Assembly: GCA_031310005.1 (NCBI GenBank)
Contig: CM062388.1
Coordinates: 1,612,001-1,676,000 of the forward strand
DNA length: 64,000 nucleotides
From: Dactylellina haptotyla
Taxonomy: Eukaryota; Ascomycota; Orbiliomycetes; Orbiliales; Orbiliaceae
Direction: 5' to 3'
Below are positions 28,601 to 42,617 of this stretch, piece after piece (within the stretch, counting starts at the first letter, position 1; every line of letters begins with the position of its first letter). Under the pieces are notes generated by a model that saw nothing but the letters and a program-made list of their open reading frames with translations, made no database searches and was not told where the DNA came from. Made by a program: the position numbers and the translations under genes.

Positions 28601-29364
28601 TCAGAGACGAAAATATTCAACACCAGAAACCTGAGAGTGAAAAATGGGTGGCAATGTCCGCTCTTTCCGTACCATTCCTGATGATTTCTCTCCTATCATC
28701 CAAGGTCGCAACCAGTCTCTCTAAACCTAGCGGCGCAGTGTAGATACACTCTCGAGTTCTCGCCGGCCGGTTTTTGAGAATGGCGCTAAGAATTTTCAGT
28801 GCATACAGGCGGTCGTAAAAGTCGGTTTGGTCTAGAAGGTCGATAAGAAGATTTATATTGGCTTGTTTCTAATGGAGGCGGTCTTGTTAACACACAGACT
28901 GGTGTTTCCGGTTTTAATAAGACTCACCTGTGTGAACTCGTCCGCTAGCCAGAGCGCAATGTCATCAGGAGAGTCGGACTATACGCGTTTGCTCCTGTTT
29001 AGTATAGTGTGCATTGAAGGGAGAAGGAGTAGGGAGAAGGAGGAGGAAGAGTGAGAGGAGCAGTCGTAAACCTGGCGAGACTAACATTCTGGTTCTCATT
29101 GGCGAAAAGTAATAGAAGTGTTTCGAGAACGACTTTGACGGTGTCGACGTCATCTCTGTCCTTATCAAGTGCGACAATGAGCCAACGTAGCCCACCAGAG
29201 GCAACTGATTCTTTGTAGTCCCTGGCGAAACTGCGGAGGCCGAGAACTGCAGCTCTCCGGTCCTCGAGGAGCGTTGCATGGGCCAGCCTATCGCATAGCG
29301 TAGCAATCGTCGCCGTCACCGTTTGTTTAGGAGGTGCTTGGTTGGCGAGAATTCCAGAAAACAT
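25623..29364 (-). CDS. USO1: Vesicle tethering factor Uso1/p115
   Basis: Golgi tether acting in ER-to-Golgi transport with Rab1/Ypt1 and SNAREs. The best model has 975 residues in twelve exons: 29086-29364, 28928-28978, 28673-28868, 28230-28582, 28085-28168, 27741-27968, 27591-27666, 27070-27523, 26835-27019, 26724-26777, 25781-26664 and 25623-25706. Residues 1-650 are an armadillo-type helical head (TVTATIATLCDRLAHATLLEDRRAAVLGL; SPDDIALWLADEFTQ; EAHQKYLWDCGLTPKV; ALCTAADLIRGN). About 665-945 is a long coiled coil, and the protein ends in an acidic tail (LKKLGEDVTDDEGEEEEE). The 57-nt intron at 26778-26834 is stop-free; removing it restores DNYSVISRSLDRDPG. The acceptor at 28169 is AAG and intron 27969-28084 is long, so these junctions are less sure. 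Confidence 0.93.
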
Positions 29365-30405
29365 CTCTGTCTAGCATGCCGCTGGGCTCAGGTTTCCTAT
29401 TGAAAGTATACCAGCAGGCAGGCTACGAGGAATGCGCGTTTCCCGATTTTTAGGTTGGATGCACCACTGGAGGACGGACGGACGGCGTCAGCGGCGGACG
29501 GTTGGCTAGTCGAAGGCGCAAGATGTATCGGACCCGAAGGAACACTCACTCGTAGGAGGACGGATAGGATCAATTGGTGGTGATGATATTGGTTCAGCGA
29601 GTTCTGGCCATGGTAGCAGCTACGCCGTCACCAATTGCATTTCTCGCTGGACGTGGAGCTCTCTCGCTTGGTGGGTGAGGCCTGGCCGGCTGGCTCCTTT
29701 TGGGTTGGCGCCAACCAGCCGAACAATCTCCATCATCGCGACCATCTCTTCCCATCCGCCTACCTCACTCACTCCCGCCGCCGTCTCTCTCGTCACCACG
29801 ACCGCGACCCGCGACCAGACGCTATCGACCTTCCAACCTGGCCCGCCCCTCGCTGATAAATAGTTGTCACGTACGCCCTTCCCGCCTTCGGCTGCTCCTT
29901 CTCAGGGCTGCGTTACAAGGTATGTTCCCCTTCCCCTGCAGGCCACACTTTGTGTCGTCTTTCGCGTCCAGTCTTCCAGTTCTCGATATGACCGAGCAGC
30001 AACTCCCACCCCCACAACCGAGGGGAGGAACCGGCTGTTTGGGAAAGGGGAACGGAAAAGACGGGGGGAGACAAAGAACGATAACAATTTTCGGGTAACC
30101 CGTGTATCTTGTTCTCATCGTTCTCCTTTCGGATTCACAGGCGCTCAAGGAATCAGTCACCCATCCACATACATGCTCTCTCCCTACACCGTCACGATGT
30201 CCCTTCCGACGTCACTGCAGCTATCCCACCGTCGTCGCGTTTTCTGCGTATTCAATCTTCTGATCGTGATACTTGATGCAAACGCTTCAGTGGAAGCCAG
30301 CAACCATACCGGGCATATCTTTTAGTAACAGTATTAATCAACGACTAGAAAGAAACCCCCCACCTAACCACCAGTAGCACCGCCGACGCACCGGTTTAAT
30401 CCAAT
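29365..30405. promoter_or_regulatory. Bidirectional promoter region, USO1 / RAT1
   Basis: This 1041-bp GC-rich stretch lies between divergent start codons. It has GGAC repeats near 29472, a C/T-rich part from about 29700 to 29960 and a long RAT1 leader. Several overlapping frames of 60-150 codons cross it on both strands, all Pro/Ser/Arg-rich with no family resemblance, so I call none. A spliced RAT1 leader (donor GTATGT near 29920) is possible but unproven. Confidence 0.5.
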
Positions 30406-33400
30406 ATGGGGTGAGTTCTTCGGAACCTTTCATTATATGTTTCATATTCTGTTACTAACATGTGGTCCATATTGCTAGTGTTCCCGCATTCTTTCGATGG
30501 CTTTCCCAAAAGTACCCCAAGATCATCAGCCCGGTGCTCGAAACACTACCACAGGAGATCGATGGTCAAGTCATACCGGTTGATACCACCGAGCCAAACC
30601 CCAATGGAGAGGTGGGAAACTTATGGAATATTTTACGTGTTAGGACTACAGTGGAAATCTAACTGGTTTTGTTGTAGGAGCTGGATAACCTTTACCTTGA
30701 TATGAATGGAATTGTTCATCCGTGTTCCCACCCAGAGGACCGCCCTGCCCCAGAAACCGAAGAGGAGATGATGCTGGAGGTCTTCAGATACACGGAACGA
30801 GTGGTGGCTATGGTGCGACCCCGAAAGGTTCTCATGATGGCCGTGGACGGCGTCGCCCCGCGTGCCAAGATGAACCAGCAGCGTTCCAGACGGTTTCGAT
30901 CTGCACAGGAAGCCAAGGATAAGGAGGAAGAAATGGAGGAATTCGTTAAAATGTTGGCATCTAAAGGCACAGAAATCGACTCGACACTACAGAAGAAGGG
31001 TTGGGACAGCAATGCCATCACTCCTGGAACCCCATTCATGGATATCCTTTCTATTGCTCTAAAGTACTGGGTTTCGTACAAACTCAATACGGACGCCGCT
31101 TGGGCCAAGGTATGCAACCACTGCAGTCTATATCCGAAATATATCGTTAATATTTGATCTCACAACAGCTCAAAATAATTATATCCGATTCTTCCGTTCC
31201 GGGAGAAGGTGAACATAAAATCATGGAATTCGTCAGGAGCCAAAGATCAGACCCCGAACACGACCCTAATACGAGGCATGTCATTTACGGACTTGATGCG
31301 GATCTTATCATGTTAGGGCTTGCGACCCACGAACCACATTTTCGAGTATTACGTGAGGATGTGTTCGCACAGGACTCCAGACCACGGGTTTGCAAAATCT
31401 GCAATCAGAAAGGCCACAGAGCCGAAGAGTGTACCGGAAAAGCGAAAGAGAAGACCGGGGCATTTGATGAGAAATCAGCTCCAAACACACGAAAGCCTTT
31501 TATCTGGCTTGATGTCGGCATCTTGAGAGAATACTTAGAAGTTGAATTGAGGGTTCCAGGGCTATCATTTCAATGGGATCTCGAAAGGGCAATCGACGAT
31601 TGGGTTTTCCTCTGCTTTTTTGTCGGCAATGACTTTTTGCCCCATTTCCCAAGTCTAGAAATTCGCGATGCTGGTATTGAGACCCTCGCTACCATTTGGA
31701 AGGAAAATTTGGGAGCTATGAAAGGGTTCGTAACCACTGACGGGGTTGTTAATCTGGAGAGAGCTCAATACATTCTGGATGGCCTTGCCAAACAAGAGGA
31801 TGCGATCTTCCGGAAACGCCGCCAAGTTGAGGAACGACGCGAAGAAAATGCTAAGCGCCGCAAACTGCAACAGGGAAACAACGGTGACTCGAAGGATGGC
31901 ACCAAGCTACCAACACATCGAGGGAAAAATGAACGAGTTCCCACCGCTCATCCAGCGAACATTCCCCTCTTCGCTCCAAATGATACCTCAGTGGAGACCA
32001 AAAAGCTTAACCATGATGTCGTCGTGAACCGTGCCCAAATCAGAACCGCCAATTATGCTAACAAAAGTGCTGCAGCGGCCCTGAAAGCTCAATTGTTGCA
32101 GAACACCCTTTCTACAGCGACTACTGAACCGTCAACTTCTGAGGGGGATTCAAAACCCAACCCCGACCAGTCCGTACTCGGGAAGCGAAAGCTAGAAATC
32201 ATGGAAGAAGGGTCCGGCGCACAAACCCCCGACACGCAGACTCCTGATACCGAAGCGGTCGATGAGAATACGGATACCGTTAAGTTATGGGAACCTGGGT
32301 ATCGAGATCGATACTACGAGCAAAAGTTTAACCGCCCCCCATCGGATACTGATTTCCGAAGGGGGGTGGCTAATGCGTATGTCGAAGGGTTGTGCTGGGT
32401 TTTGCTATATTATTTTCAAGGTTGCCCATCTTGGACTTGGTATTATCCATATCACTATGCTCCGTTCGCTCAGGATTTTCAGAACATTGGCGATCTAAAA
32501 ATCACCTTCACGCTTGGGAAACCTTTCAAGCCATTTGAGCAATTGATGGGAGTTTTACCAGCGGCTAGTAAACATAATATTCCAGACGCCTTTTGGCCTT
32601 TGATGACGGAAGAAGACTCAGAGATAATCGACTTTTATCCGGAAACTTTCCCACTGGACCTAAATGGGAAAAAATTTGCCTGGCAAGGAGTAGCTATCCT
32701 TCCATTTATCGACGAAGCCCGATTACTGAACGCAATGAATAAAATATATCCAAAAATTTCGGATGCTGAGAAAGCGAGAAATGAAATGGGAAGTGAGCTC
32801 CTGTTGTTCTCTGAATCGCATCCGTTATATGATGAGCTCGCAACTCAGTTTTTCTCCAAACGGGCTATTGAGGGAGATTTCCAACTTGATCCCCGTGTTA
32901 GTGAAGGTCTTTCTGGAAGCGTGCGGAAGGATCCCAACTTCATCCCACATAGCGGATTATCATTCCCATTTAATAACATGACGTCAGATCTCTATGGAGA
33001 TATCGATGACGATCAATCTATGAGGTATAGTTGACAAATAAATCGTATATATTGGAATAGTATGCTAACAAGATTGCTTCAGTGTGGTGTATTTGCTACC
33101 GGAAAAGAAGAATTTACACAAATCAATGTTGTTGCGTGGAGTTGTTCTAAAAGAGCCTGCCCTGACTACCGCTGATAAGGAATTCCTCGCTAATCGGAAA
33201 CAAGGCAATGGACGAACATATGGTGGTGGCTATCTTGATAGATCGAATTCAAACAGAGGAGGCTACGGCCGACACAACTACAATCCTATCGCACCACCAT
33301 CTGGAGTTAGAGGACCCAGCCTTCCAGCGGGCTACACTCTCCCAGATTCGGGAGCGCCTTCAGGTAACCATCAAAACTTCAAGGGACAACAAGGGTGGGG

Positions 33401-33815
33401 GCAGAACTGGTCTGGCGGGAATCACAACTTTGATTTCAAGTACAATAACCAAGGTGGTCATCAGCAACGCCGAGATCATGGAAATAGCCCGCATGGCGGT
33501 TCGAACTATCAGTCGTATGGAAACCAGGGACACCGAACTTATAACGGCGATGGAGCTTATGACCGGGGGTATGACGATAGGCGTAGCGGCTACGGTGGGG
33601 GTGATGGATATCGAGGGGACAACAGCAACAGAAGGAGTTCCTATGAAAGAAGAGACGACCGCGGTGGTTATAGTCAAAACCAGTACAATAACAATAGCCC
33701 TTATGACCGTAGACCCCCGCAGCAAGATCGACGGAACCAGGGTTATCAAGGTCAAGGTCAAGGCCAAGGAAGTTCAGGTTCGCACAATAGGGGGAACAAC
33801 AGTTGGACAGGATAG
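30406..33815 (+). CDS. RAT1: Nuclear 5'-3' exoribonuclease Rat1 (Xrn2)
   Basis: Processive 5'-3' RNase that degrades nuclear RNA, trims rRNA and snoRNA precursors and acts in torpedo termination. The model has 1052 residues in exons 30406-30410, 30479-30611, 30678-31109, 31169-33024 and 33083-33815. The first coding exon is only ATGGG; splicing restores [17 protein letters not shown]. Active-site blocks are [12 protein letters not shown], the acidic [16 protein letters not shown] and [19 protein letters not shown]. The CCHC zinc knuckle [14 protein letters not shown] at about 265-278 is found in Rat1/Xrn2 and not in cytoplasmic Xrn1, which fixes the paralog. The second conserved region follows ([39 protein letters not shown]). 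From about 850 the tail is Gly/Arg/Tyr/Asn-rich and disordered. Confidence 0.97.
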
Positions 33816-34364
33816 ACGCAATTCTAACGCTGATCTGCTATTCAGTTAGCACCTGTATATAAACGAATATATCCTTTTTTCGTTTACTCTTTTAGGTGCG
33901 CATGAGTCTTTATTTATCTTGCCAATTATTTAGATGCTACTATGTTTTACTTCACTAGGATTTAATTTACTTGACATTGTTATTGCTTCTTAGTATTTGT
34001 TATCAATATTCTCAAATATTTTTGGTAGGGAAAGGAAGAAAAATGACACCATACAATCGCCGAGATGCTACCAGATACATGGACGAAAAGAAACATGCCT
34101 TAGATAATCAATAACAAAGCGCAGAAGGGGGTGAGAGCCAGTGAAAATAAAACTAGAAACACCTGGCATAAATCGTCATCAAAATTTCGTCATTGGAAAA
34201 AGAAGATATATAAACATTAGTGTTAACATGGTAAATGTTTTTCTCGTGCCATTTTCATGCTATGACTACTGCAATAGACTGGCTAGATAGGATAGTTATA
34301 TAAGAGCTAGCCCAAAAATGGAAGGGTTGAGTGGATATCAACAATAGGGATAGGTAGGTAATGA
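33816..34364. other. Intergenic region between the RAT1 and IRA 3' ends
   Basis: AT-rich 549 bp between convergent genes. Nothing beyond presumed 3' untranslated sequence is visible. Confidence 0.6.
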
Positions 34365-37300
34365 TTATGCGATAATTAACTATTGAAGGCAAGCATTAGA
34401 AACAACCTCGTTCGGATTGTGGGTGTGTGGATTTGGATGCTCACCTCAATCAAACGGTCAACGCACATGCGTTCTTGATCATTGGATGTTCTCTTGAACG
34501 TAGTTGAAGACCAGATACCAGAGAAGCCGACACTCTCCAGTATCCTCTCTAGAAGATCCGGTGTTCCCTGGCGATCGGAGTACCGTTTGTCGCTCGAGAT
34601 CTTTCTGATTACGTCGTGAGTTGATTTTAACATAGCTTGGCTCTGCGATGAAACAAGAACCTCTTCGAGCTCGGCCATTACACGGTCGTGTCTGTTTTGG
34701 CATAGCAGTGTTAGAATATTTTTTAAAACTGAAGATTGGTTAGCTATATCACTTACATCAGTATGAATACGTCAGGGCGATGAGCAGCAGTCTGTTCGAA
34801 TAATTGTAGCCCGGCTGTCTGAATACTCTCATCTGACATCCGGAAGTCGATGACCGCTAGTGCCAAACATAGGAGAAGCTCTTTCTGCTCTGTATCCGTG
34901 ATTTTCGGTATCATCTGCGCCCAAGTCATGATCGTGCCCTCTTTTTGCAGTGGGACAGTGCCTAGCCATATATCCTTCCAGTCATCCACATTTGTCGCTC
35001 GTGGAATCAAACAACTCAAGTATGGGATATATGAGGGGTGTATTTCTCCCTTCAGTGATTCAGGGATATTTGAGGTTACAACCTCCAGGAATGTGGTGAA
35101 AGTTCGGAGTGTCGCCGCCCTCGTAGTCGGGTCAGATAGGCCCTTCACGATACAGAAGCAGACAGAGTAGGCAAAATACTCGACTTCAAAGTTGATACCA
35201 AAGAGATCGTCGACGGCGGCTGCAGCTTCTTCAACGGTGAATCGCCCTTGCATCAATACAACTGCTATCCTGCCGTCCTTGAACTCATCTGACGAAGCAA
35301 TAACCCGAAGCACTGCTTGGAGCAAACCAGCTGAACAGTTAAATAACGATGGAGGACCAACACGAATAAGCGACATTGCTAGCCAAAACATTTGGTGTAG
35401 GTATCTAGATGAAGGAGGAAGGTTATTTGCCATCTTTGTCAAGCTTGTAATGATACTAACAAGCATTTCGGCATCGCCTTGCTCTACAAATCTCGCCAGA
35501 GCACTGCGAAGTGCAACTAAAACTTGATAGAGTAGGTCGTCGTCAACATCCTCTCGAGCGAGGCATCCCATAACCGCAAACGCTCTTGGTTGGATGGCAG
35601 GATTGTTCTGGAAAGCTGTACTTGCAACAAGACTCATCCATCTAGCTCTCCAAATGTTGGCCATGTCAACAGAAGGAGCCGCAATGGCGATGATCTCAAG
35701 TAGGAGGTTGGTTATTGTCTCCGTTGAGGATGTGGATGAGTTACTCTCAGGAGGTGTCCGGTTTTCTTCAATTGAGTTTCCATCGCGTGCGTTCTGGCGG
35801 TGAATACTGAACAAAAGTCCCAACTTAGGCTCGGAAAGAGAGGCAAGAATAACCTTGAGTTTTCCGAGGTTTTCGTCATCGAGAGGGAAGGATGTGCATA
35901 TTGAATGGACTGTGTTGATTAGCAGGCTATGAACTGTTGTTCTAACATTGGTGCTGCCGCAGTTAACCACCATGGTGATTATATGGAATAGCTCGGGTAG
36001 GAACATTTGGGCCTGTGCTCGGCTATCAAAGGATATGGCGAGACATATCCTTAGAAGAACGCACATTTCTTTCCAAATAACATTATCTTTCAGATGTCTG
36101 GTTGGTCGAAGAGACGTCCTATTTAATGCCTTCCTCACCCTTGCAATTATCTTTCCACGCATCGTCAATGTGCCAAAAGAAGCGGCAATAGAACCAATAA
36201 CCTCAGCTTCGCTAGATCCGAAACCGTAATTAATGGCACTCTTAATCAATTCCTCAAAGAACACCTCCAAAAGGCTTTCATCCCTGCTGATTACTGACCA
36301 GGCATTCTGCTGAAAGTTAGTATAAAGTGTCATTTCGTTGACAGTGATTTCTATCAACTTCCTAGCAATGCCCGCCAGCCTCTCTTTGCCTCTTTCACTA
36401 TCTCCATCAAGAGCAAGCACTTGTGAATGCAAATTTACCAACCAAGGCGCCATGTAAAGAATACTCAGAGGCCGTTGTTGTAGAGGTGATTTGGCCCACC
36501 CAACAAAGAACTCTGTTAAGAAATCAAACGTAAGTTGAGGTTCATTTGCAGCCAACTTTTCGCTAACTCCAACAATAAGATTGAGCGAGTCGGCTGGTAT
36601 ACTAAGTCCCTTGGCGCTGACGAACTGACGATCGAGTTTAAAGCGGAAGGTTTGGCATAGGGCACATAGTAGGTTATACGCAGATATCCTCAAATATTGA
36701 TCGGCACTGCCCATATTCATAAGAGCAATATTGAGCAATGTTCCCGGGACATCTTCTGGGCGTATGACTCTTTCGCTAAGCGGCGAGGGTTTGCTGTCTT
36801 TCATCGATTTCGACTTTGCCGCCTTTATGCTCTGTAATACATCGACTCTTTTCGGACTCGAGAAGAACATTGCAACTTTGCCGTTTTCTGTCTTGATACC
36901 GAATGCATTCTCCTCTTCTGTGTGGAACGATGCATTTGCTTCTTCGATTTCCGATAGAGAGAAAATATCGTTTATAATCGCCTGCATACGTAGCCCGGGT
37001 ACAATATCTTGCTTCTTCGTTGTGGTGATTTGAATGTATTGGCTACCAACTTTAATAACAACATCGATGCGACCTTTTGTTTTAGAAAGTCGGGTCACCG
37101 GCTGGAAAACGAATCTAGAGTCGGCAACTAGTGACATAGTATCCTTTGGTAGGTGAAGTGAAGGGAGATGAAAATGGCGTTCAAGCTCGCCCAAGCTGCC
37201 GAGTAGAATGTATTCTAGGTTCTTTGGGTGAAAGCCACTTGTCTCATCTTTGAACGCGTGCCTAACCAGTCGGCGGAAATACTTCCTGTATGCACTATTC

Positions 37301-40300
37301 ATGTTGTATACATAGAATCGTTTGAGATTTGATAGTATTTCCGGCGGACTAAGTGCATCAAGCTTTTTCGGTATGTCATCTGGAAGCTCGTTGCCGATAG
37401 TGTAAGAAGTCGCGTCAACAAGAAGGCCAAAAGGCTTACTCCACATCCGACTTGCGATCTATCGATAGTTAGACTAGTTGAAAGTATGGGTTATCAGTAT
37501 ACTTACCTTGAGATAGCAGTAGATCAATAACTCAATATCGATTGTCTCCGCATTGATGTTCCGGAGGATGATGCATATCACGGGCATGCCATCCTAAAGG
37601 ACCAATCAGCTTCCAAGTTACGTATTAATACAAACTAGACCACATACCTTTGACTCGCCACCATCATATACGATTCGGGCAGATGTTATAGGTTCCACAC
37701 TTCTTCCAGAATTTCGCAACATAAACTGTTGGAAGCGGTAATAAGACGGCTGTATCGTCGCCTGTAACTGTGGGCGAGTCCACGAGAAATCTAGTGGCGG
37801 CGCTCCGAGTGTAGGAATCAAAGCCGAGAATTCGGCAACTGGGGCCTTTAAGTCATTGGCTGTGTATTTCGGTGCTACGTTGTTTGGAATTGATGTAGTC
37901 GTCAAACGTGGGTGGAGTAGCTTTTGCCTTACGACTTCCCAATGGTCATACATGAATCTGTGCAAGGCGATGCAACTGCCGAAATCAAATACCTCAACAG
38001 CAGCGGCTTGGTCCGGTATTGGAATGGGACTCTGCGGAACACTCTATTAACGTGAGAAGGAAGATAGATGTCAACTAGATAACCTACCGAAATGTCACGT
38101 AAAAATGTCGTAACACGATAAATATTTGCAGTCAAAAAATCATTCAGGGGTATCATGTAGGGCTCTTTGGCACCGAAAAGGACGTTGTTTGCAAGGTTTT
38201 GTACGACTTTAGCAATTAAAAGAAGTCCTCGTCGCATTCCTCTCTTGGGGATAGATTTGACTAAACCCTCTGAATCCGGGGCTACGATGGCGGGACAGAA
38301 GAAACGAAGGAAGATAAATGCTCCAACAGCGGTGAACTTGGCTTCAGGAAACCTTGTAGTGACGGATGTAGTAATTGTGTGACAGATATATCGGAACGAT
38401 GCTGGAACCTGATTGACACTTTTGCATATTTCGTCAATGAAAACGTTAGTAACAAAACGTAGTTGTAGCGCATTTCGTTGAAGCTCTTCTGGCGAGGAAG
38501 TTCGAGCGGGATCTAGCTCGAGATCTAGTTCATCAGATGAGATGATGAGTCTCTCTAAGACCTTTTGGAGAGTTGCCCGAAGATAGGTCGCTCCTTTCCA
38601 CTTGGCGAAAACTGACAGCATTTTTGTAGCTACGCAATTTCTCCGGAGAAGCTCGGATTCGCTCTCTATAGTTCTATCAGTCTAATTTCAATCATTAGGA
38701 TTAGTTATTATCTTCTTACCGGTGTTTGCTACTTCTTGCTCAATAAGTTCCTTCAGGAGTGTTAACCCAAGGCCCTTAGAATCAAATATATTGAGCAATG
38801 CGAACGCAATCTCGTCGATTTCGCTAGTTGGACAGCTATTGCAGAGCGCAAGAACAAATTTAAAATTACTGACAAGAAGCTGAATCATACGTTCATACTT
38901 TTCGCCGATAGCCGAGTCTCCTAAAGAGGAGAACTCAGTGCCTTGCGTCAAGATATTAGTTAGAACGTGCATAAAGGCCGTTCGGATTTCAATATTCTCA
39001 TGGTATCCTATCTCTAGCGAGAATTTAAGACCAACGTCGACGTTCGCACTGAGAAGGTTAGATAAGGCAAGGATAGCTAGTTCCAAAGTGGAGGAGGAAT
39101 CATCTCTTGTCAAATTTGACACCACTGCATTCTGGTTTTGCCGACGCTCGACTTCATGGTGGCTGCTTTCCAGTAGGTTGAGGAAGGTAGTAAAGTAGTT
39201 GCAGAAAAGTTGCGATTTTGCATCGAGCGCATCAGCGTCGTGGCTCTCTGTTGGTTGCAATGGAAGACGAGCTAAGAGGTTGACAAGGGCCTTCAGAGCG
39301 GCCCTATCAAGATCTTTCTGCAAGCGCCCGATTTCATCCCTTCGAACAGCAGTTGTTGCTACCGCCTGTTCGGTCTTTTTGTAGCGTAAGTCTTTGATCA
39401 TAATTAGGACGAAATAGTGAGAAACATACCTTGTTAAGACGGGACATCCAATCGATTATAATCTGTAGGAGACTATTCCGAACTCGAATATCTTGTCTTA
39501 GATCTAATAGATCCTTCTTTCTCGCAACGACTTCAACGAGCTGACACATCTTAACCTTTGCCCGTAGTGTTGACGCATCGTCCTTGAGGTTATGCAGGAA
39601 CTTAGCAAGGATGAGGGTAAGGGCGCCAAAGTCAATTGCGATCATGCTCTCTTGAGTATCTTCAACTCTATCGATAATTGCCCGAAGCAATGAAGTCGAT
39701 TGCTCAGCGAACAAGAGTTTCCCATCAGCAGATTGTGCAATCGCATTAGGGTTATTCTCGAAGACACTATTCAGTTCAATTTCAAGGGATCTAAAGAAGG
39801 AAACGTAGAGCCTAGGGTTCATCTCAGAGCCTAAGACCTCCCGTATAGCTTCCCTAACATTCAGCGAATTGCAAACTAATAACTGGAGGCATTGGCGCAT
39901 GAACCTCTCCAGCAAAGAATAGGGGTCACCATCCGGAGCGAGACGATCGATCCACCTTAACCCAGCAACAGAGGCATCATCCAATCGGATTTCCTGTGGC
40001 GGAGGAGAAATGCAGCAACCGCCGAGAGCAGCCAGAAAGCCAGAGTAATTTCTCCATTCGACAAGTGTTCTTTCATCTACCACAGACTGCCTTGTGGATG
40101 ACCCACTGACAACAATTTTGCAGAGCGTCTTCCACTTTGTGAACACTGCTTCCCAAGCGGTGAGGATACCCGCAGTTGGCCGGATCATACGGACGAGCAA
40201 TTTTCTCAGTCGCTTTTGGAAAGCCACAGGACCAGTCATTCTGAAGTTTGGTGACGACAGCTCAGAATAAACAGCATAATTCTTCATCACACTCAAACCA

Positions 40301-42617
40301 GACCGCTCGAGGTCATCCATATTTTCGGTCAGTCGGCCTTCTTCGCAGAGAATATTGATAGCACTAGTTATGAGAGAGCAGATATCCAAGTCGCTAGAGC
40401 ACAAAAGCACAAGGAAGGAAACTTCCAAGCTGATTCCTGCGATCTGCCTTTCCGCAACATCTGCGCCAGCTTCCATGGGGACCTTCATCGACTTGAGGAA
40501 TTGAAGTCTCGTCTCCATATAATCCCTAACCAACCCAAGCATGACTTTCAAAGTAGGATCACTGAGGTCGTAGTCGAGAAGTTTACGAGAGAATGTAACC
40601 AAAGTTGCGGATGCACCCTTCCAAGATTCAACCTGGATTTCAGCTTCGGTCTTAGTGCTTGCGTTGTTCGAGTGAATGCTCGTTGTTTCCCTTGAGATCA
40701 AACGTCGAGCAAACTCCGTGGATAACTTTTGAATGAGCGAGTCATCCTCAGATGCACAGTTCAAGATGCAAGAGAGGGTCTTCTCAAAGAAAGTTGAACT
40801 CTCCTCTTTGATTGCGCCCTCGAATAATAGATTCGGCCGAATCTTCAGCAGCTCGAGGAGCTGGTGCAGCAACTCAGTCGAAAGTAAGCTTTCTGATGAC
40901 TGATTCTCGGCTCGTCTGCTTACCCCATTGTTGGCGGGATTGTTGCGCTTTGCATTTCCGATTGTGTAGAGGAAGTCTCGAACATCGGGCGATATCGCCT
41001 GATAGAGTGAAACAAAGCTGTTCGTGCGATCCTGTGATGCTATGATGGCTGCCCCTGTAAACACGGCAACTTTATATGACAAGTGAGAAGTGCGATCCAA
41101 TAGACGGGGCACCAAATTCTCGACTACTTGATCCTTCGACAAATGGCACAACGAAACGAATGCTTTAACCATAATGTCTCGATCCAGGGCAGTATCTTCG
41201 TCAAACTTGCGTTTAAATATTTCCTCCTTCATCTCATTCTGGACGTCCAAGGCAAAACTGAGAATCGCGATTTCTGAGTTCGTATCAAAGTAACTTGCAG
41301 CACGGCAGATTGTTACTAAGCACAATGCTGCAATGTCGGCAAATCTTTGGCGGAGGGTTTTCCTGAGATTTTCTAGGAACAAAACTCTCTTTGCATTCAC
41401 ATTTCTATTTGTCTCACCAAGCATGGAAGCGAGGAAGACTTCGGGAATAAGTAGAAGCAAGGCGGTCTGCATCGGCCAGAATATTGCTCTCTTCTTTCCC
41501 GTATCTGCCATGTTATTCACAATATCAAACAAAACATCCGCACCACCCTCTAGCCTGCGCTGGCTGAGATGTTGGTTTATAAATTCCTGTGGGTGTGTAT
41601 CTATCCATTTCAAGATGGCTTCCGGAAGCAGCTGAGCGATCAATTGTTGATGCGGTTTCTTTATGTGATAGAACGCCGCGTATATATCCGACAATATCTG
41701 AGTTAGTTGCTTCGAATTGATCCATACATGGGCGAGGAGCTGTATTCCGTTCGCATCGAATTCATCCGAACCCGCGTGTCGTAGTTGCTTGAGAACTCTT
41801 TGAAGTGTCTGGAACACGAGTGGCCAGTTCGAGGCGCTGAGAAATTCCATGATAGAATATACCGCCTTGTCAAGGTCACTGACTTTTGGAACATAGCTAG
41901 TATCGTCGGAGGCCACTCCCATGGGCCCGTTTCTCGCACCGATATTAGGCTGAGCTGGGGATGCGACTGATTCATCCGTGGTGACCGGGTTGGGAGAAAG
42001 CCGTAGAACGAGGTCGAGGATGTGTCTAGCCAGAAGCTCATTCAAAGGTGGTGGTTCTATGCGACGGATCTTCCGGGCAGTGAGCGGCGAAACGCGCGGT
42101 GTCGCCTGGACGCTATCTTGATCACGGTACTGGCCATATTCGTCTTCGTTAACGGAATCCCAATGCGCACTGAGGCAGTCGGCAAGAAGCTCTACGAGGA
42201 AGGTCTGCGAGAGGACGACGAGAGGCGGCGGCCTGGGACGCTGATTGGCGGACTCTAACTATATATATATCGCATACGCGATTAGATCGCACTGAGCGCG
42301 TGAAGAGTGCCTCCGGGGTAGTTGATACATACAGGAGTGATGTTGTCGATTAGTGTGACGAGTTCCGTGGCTACGGTTTCGACATGTGTTTTTGAGAGTT
42401 CCACCAGGGTGCCTTGCGACAATGTAACGATCTCATCGCGCCTGAGGTCTTCTAATTCATCGCCGCTGCGGTTGGGAAGCTATCGAAATGCGATATCATT
42501 AGTTTATATGACGATTGGGTTTCACGCTATCCGAACCAGCTTGATTTTCTGCGACTATACCTTTGCTGAAAGGCGCTCGAGTAGCGTTTGGATAAGCTTG
42601 TTATCGCCTCCGTCCAT
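34365..42617 (-). CDS. Ras GTPase-activating protein, IRA/neurofibromin family
   Basis: Large negative regulator of Ras that speeds GTP hydrolysis and so damps cAMP/PKA signalling in fungi. The model has 2570 residues in ten exons: 42561-42617, 42333-42479, 39430-42258, 38720-39374, 38088-38665, 37648-38043, 37507-37593, 34757-37458, 34445-34691 and 34365-34379. The N-terminal thousand residues are helical repeats. The RasGAP core is at about 1215-1430: LLRRNCVATKM carries the predicted arginine finger at R1237 (aligned with FRGNSLATK of neurofibromin), and FLRFFCPAIVAPDS is the FLR motif. A Sec14-PH-like segment follows (MPVICIILRNIN ... LLIYCYLK ... GLLVDATSY), as in NF1. The rest is helical. 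The last 15-nt exon (LIIA) is uncertain; without splicing the frame ends at 34376. Confidence 0.93.

Noticed and set aside
29675-30325. Several overlapping 60-150 codon frames in the RAT1 leader
   Set aside because: Pro/Ser/Arg-rich, overlapping on both strands, no family features. Best seen as leader sequence, though upstream ORFs are possible.
33208-33849. 213-codon + strand frame overlapping the end of RAT1 in another phase
   Set aside because: By-product of the Gly/Arg/Asn low-complexity tail. The RAT1 frame is fixed by conserved upstream exons.
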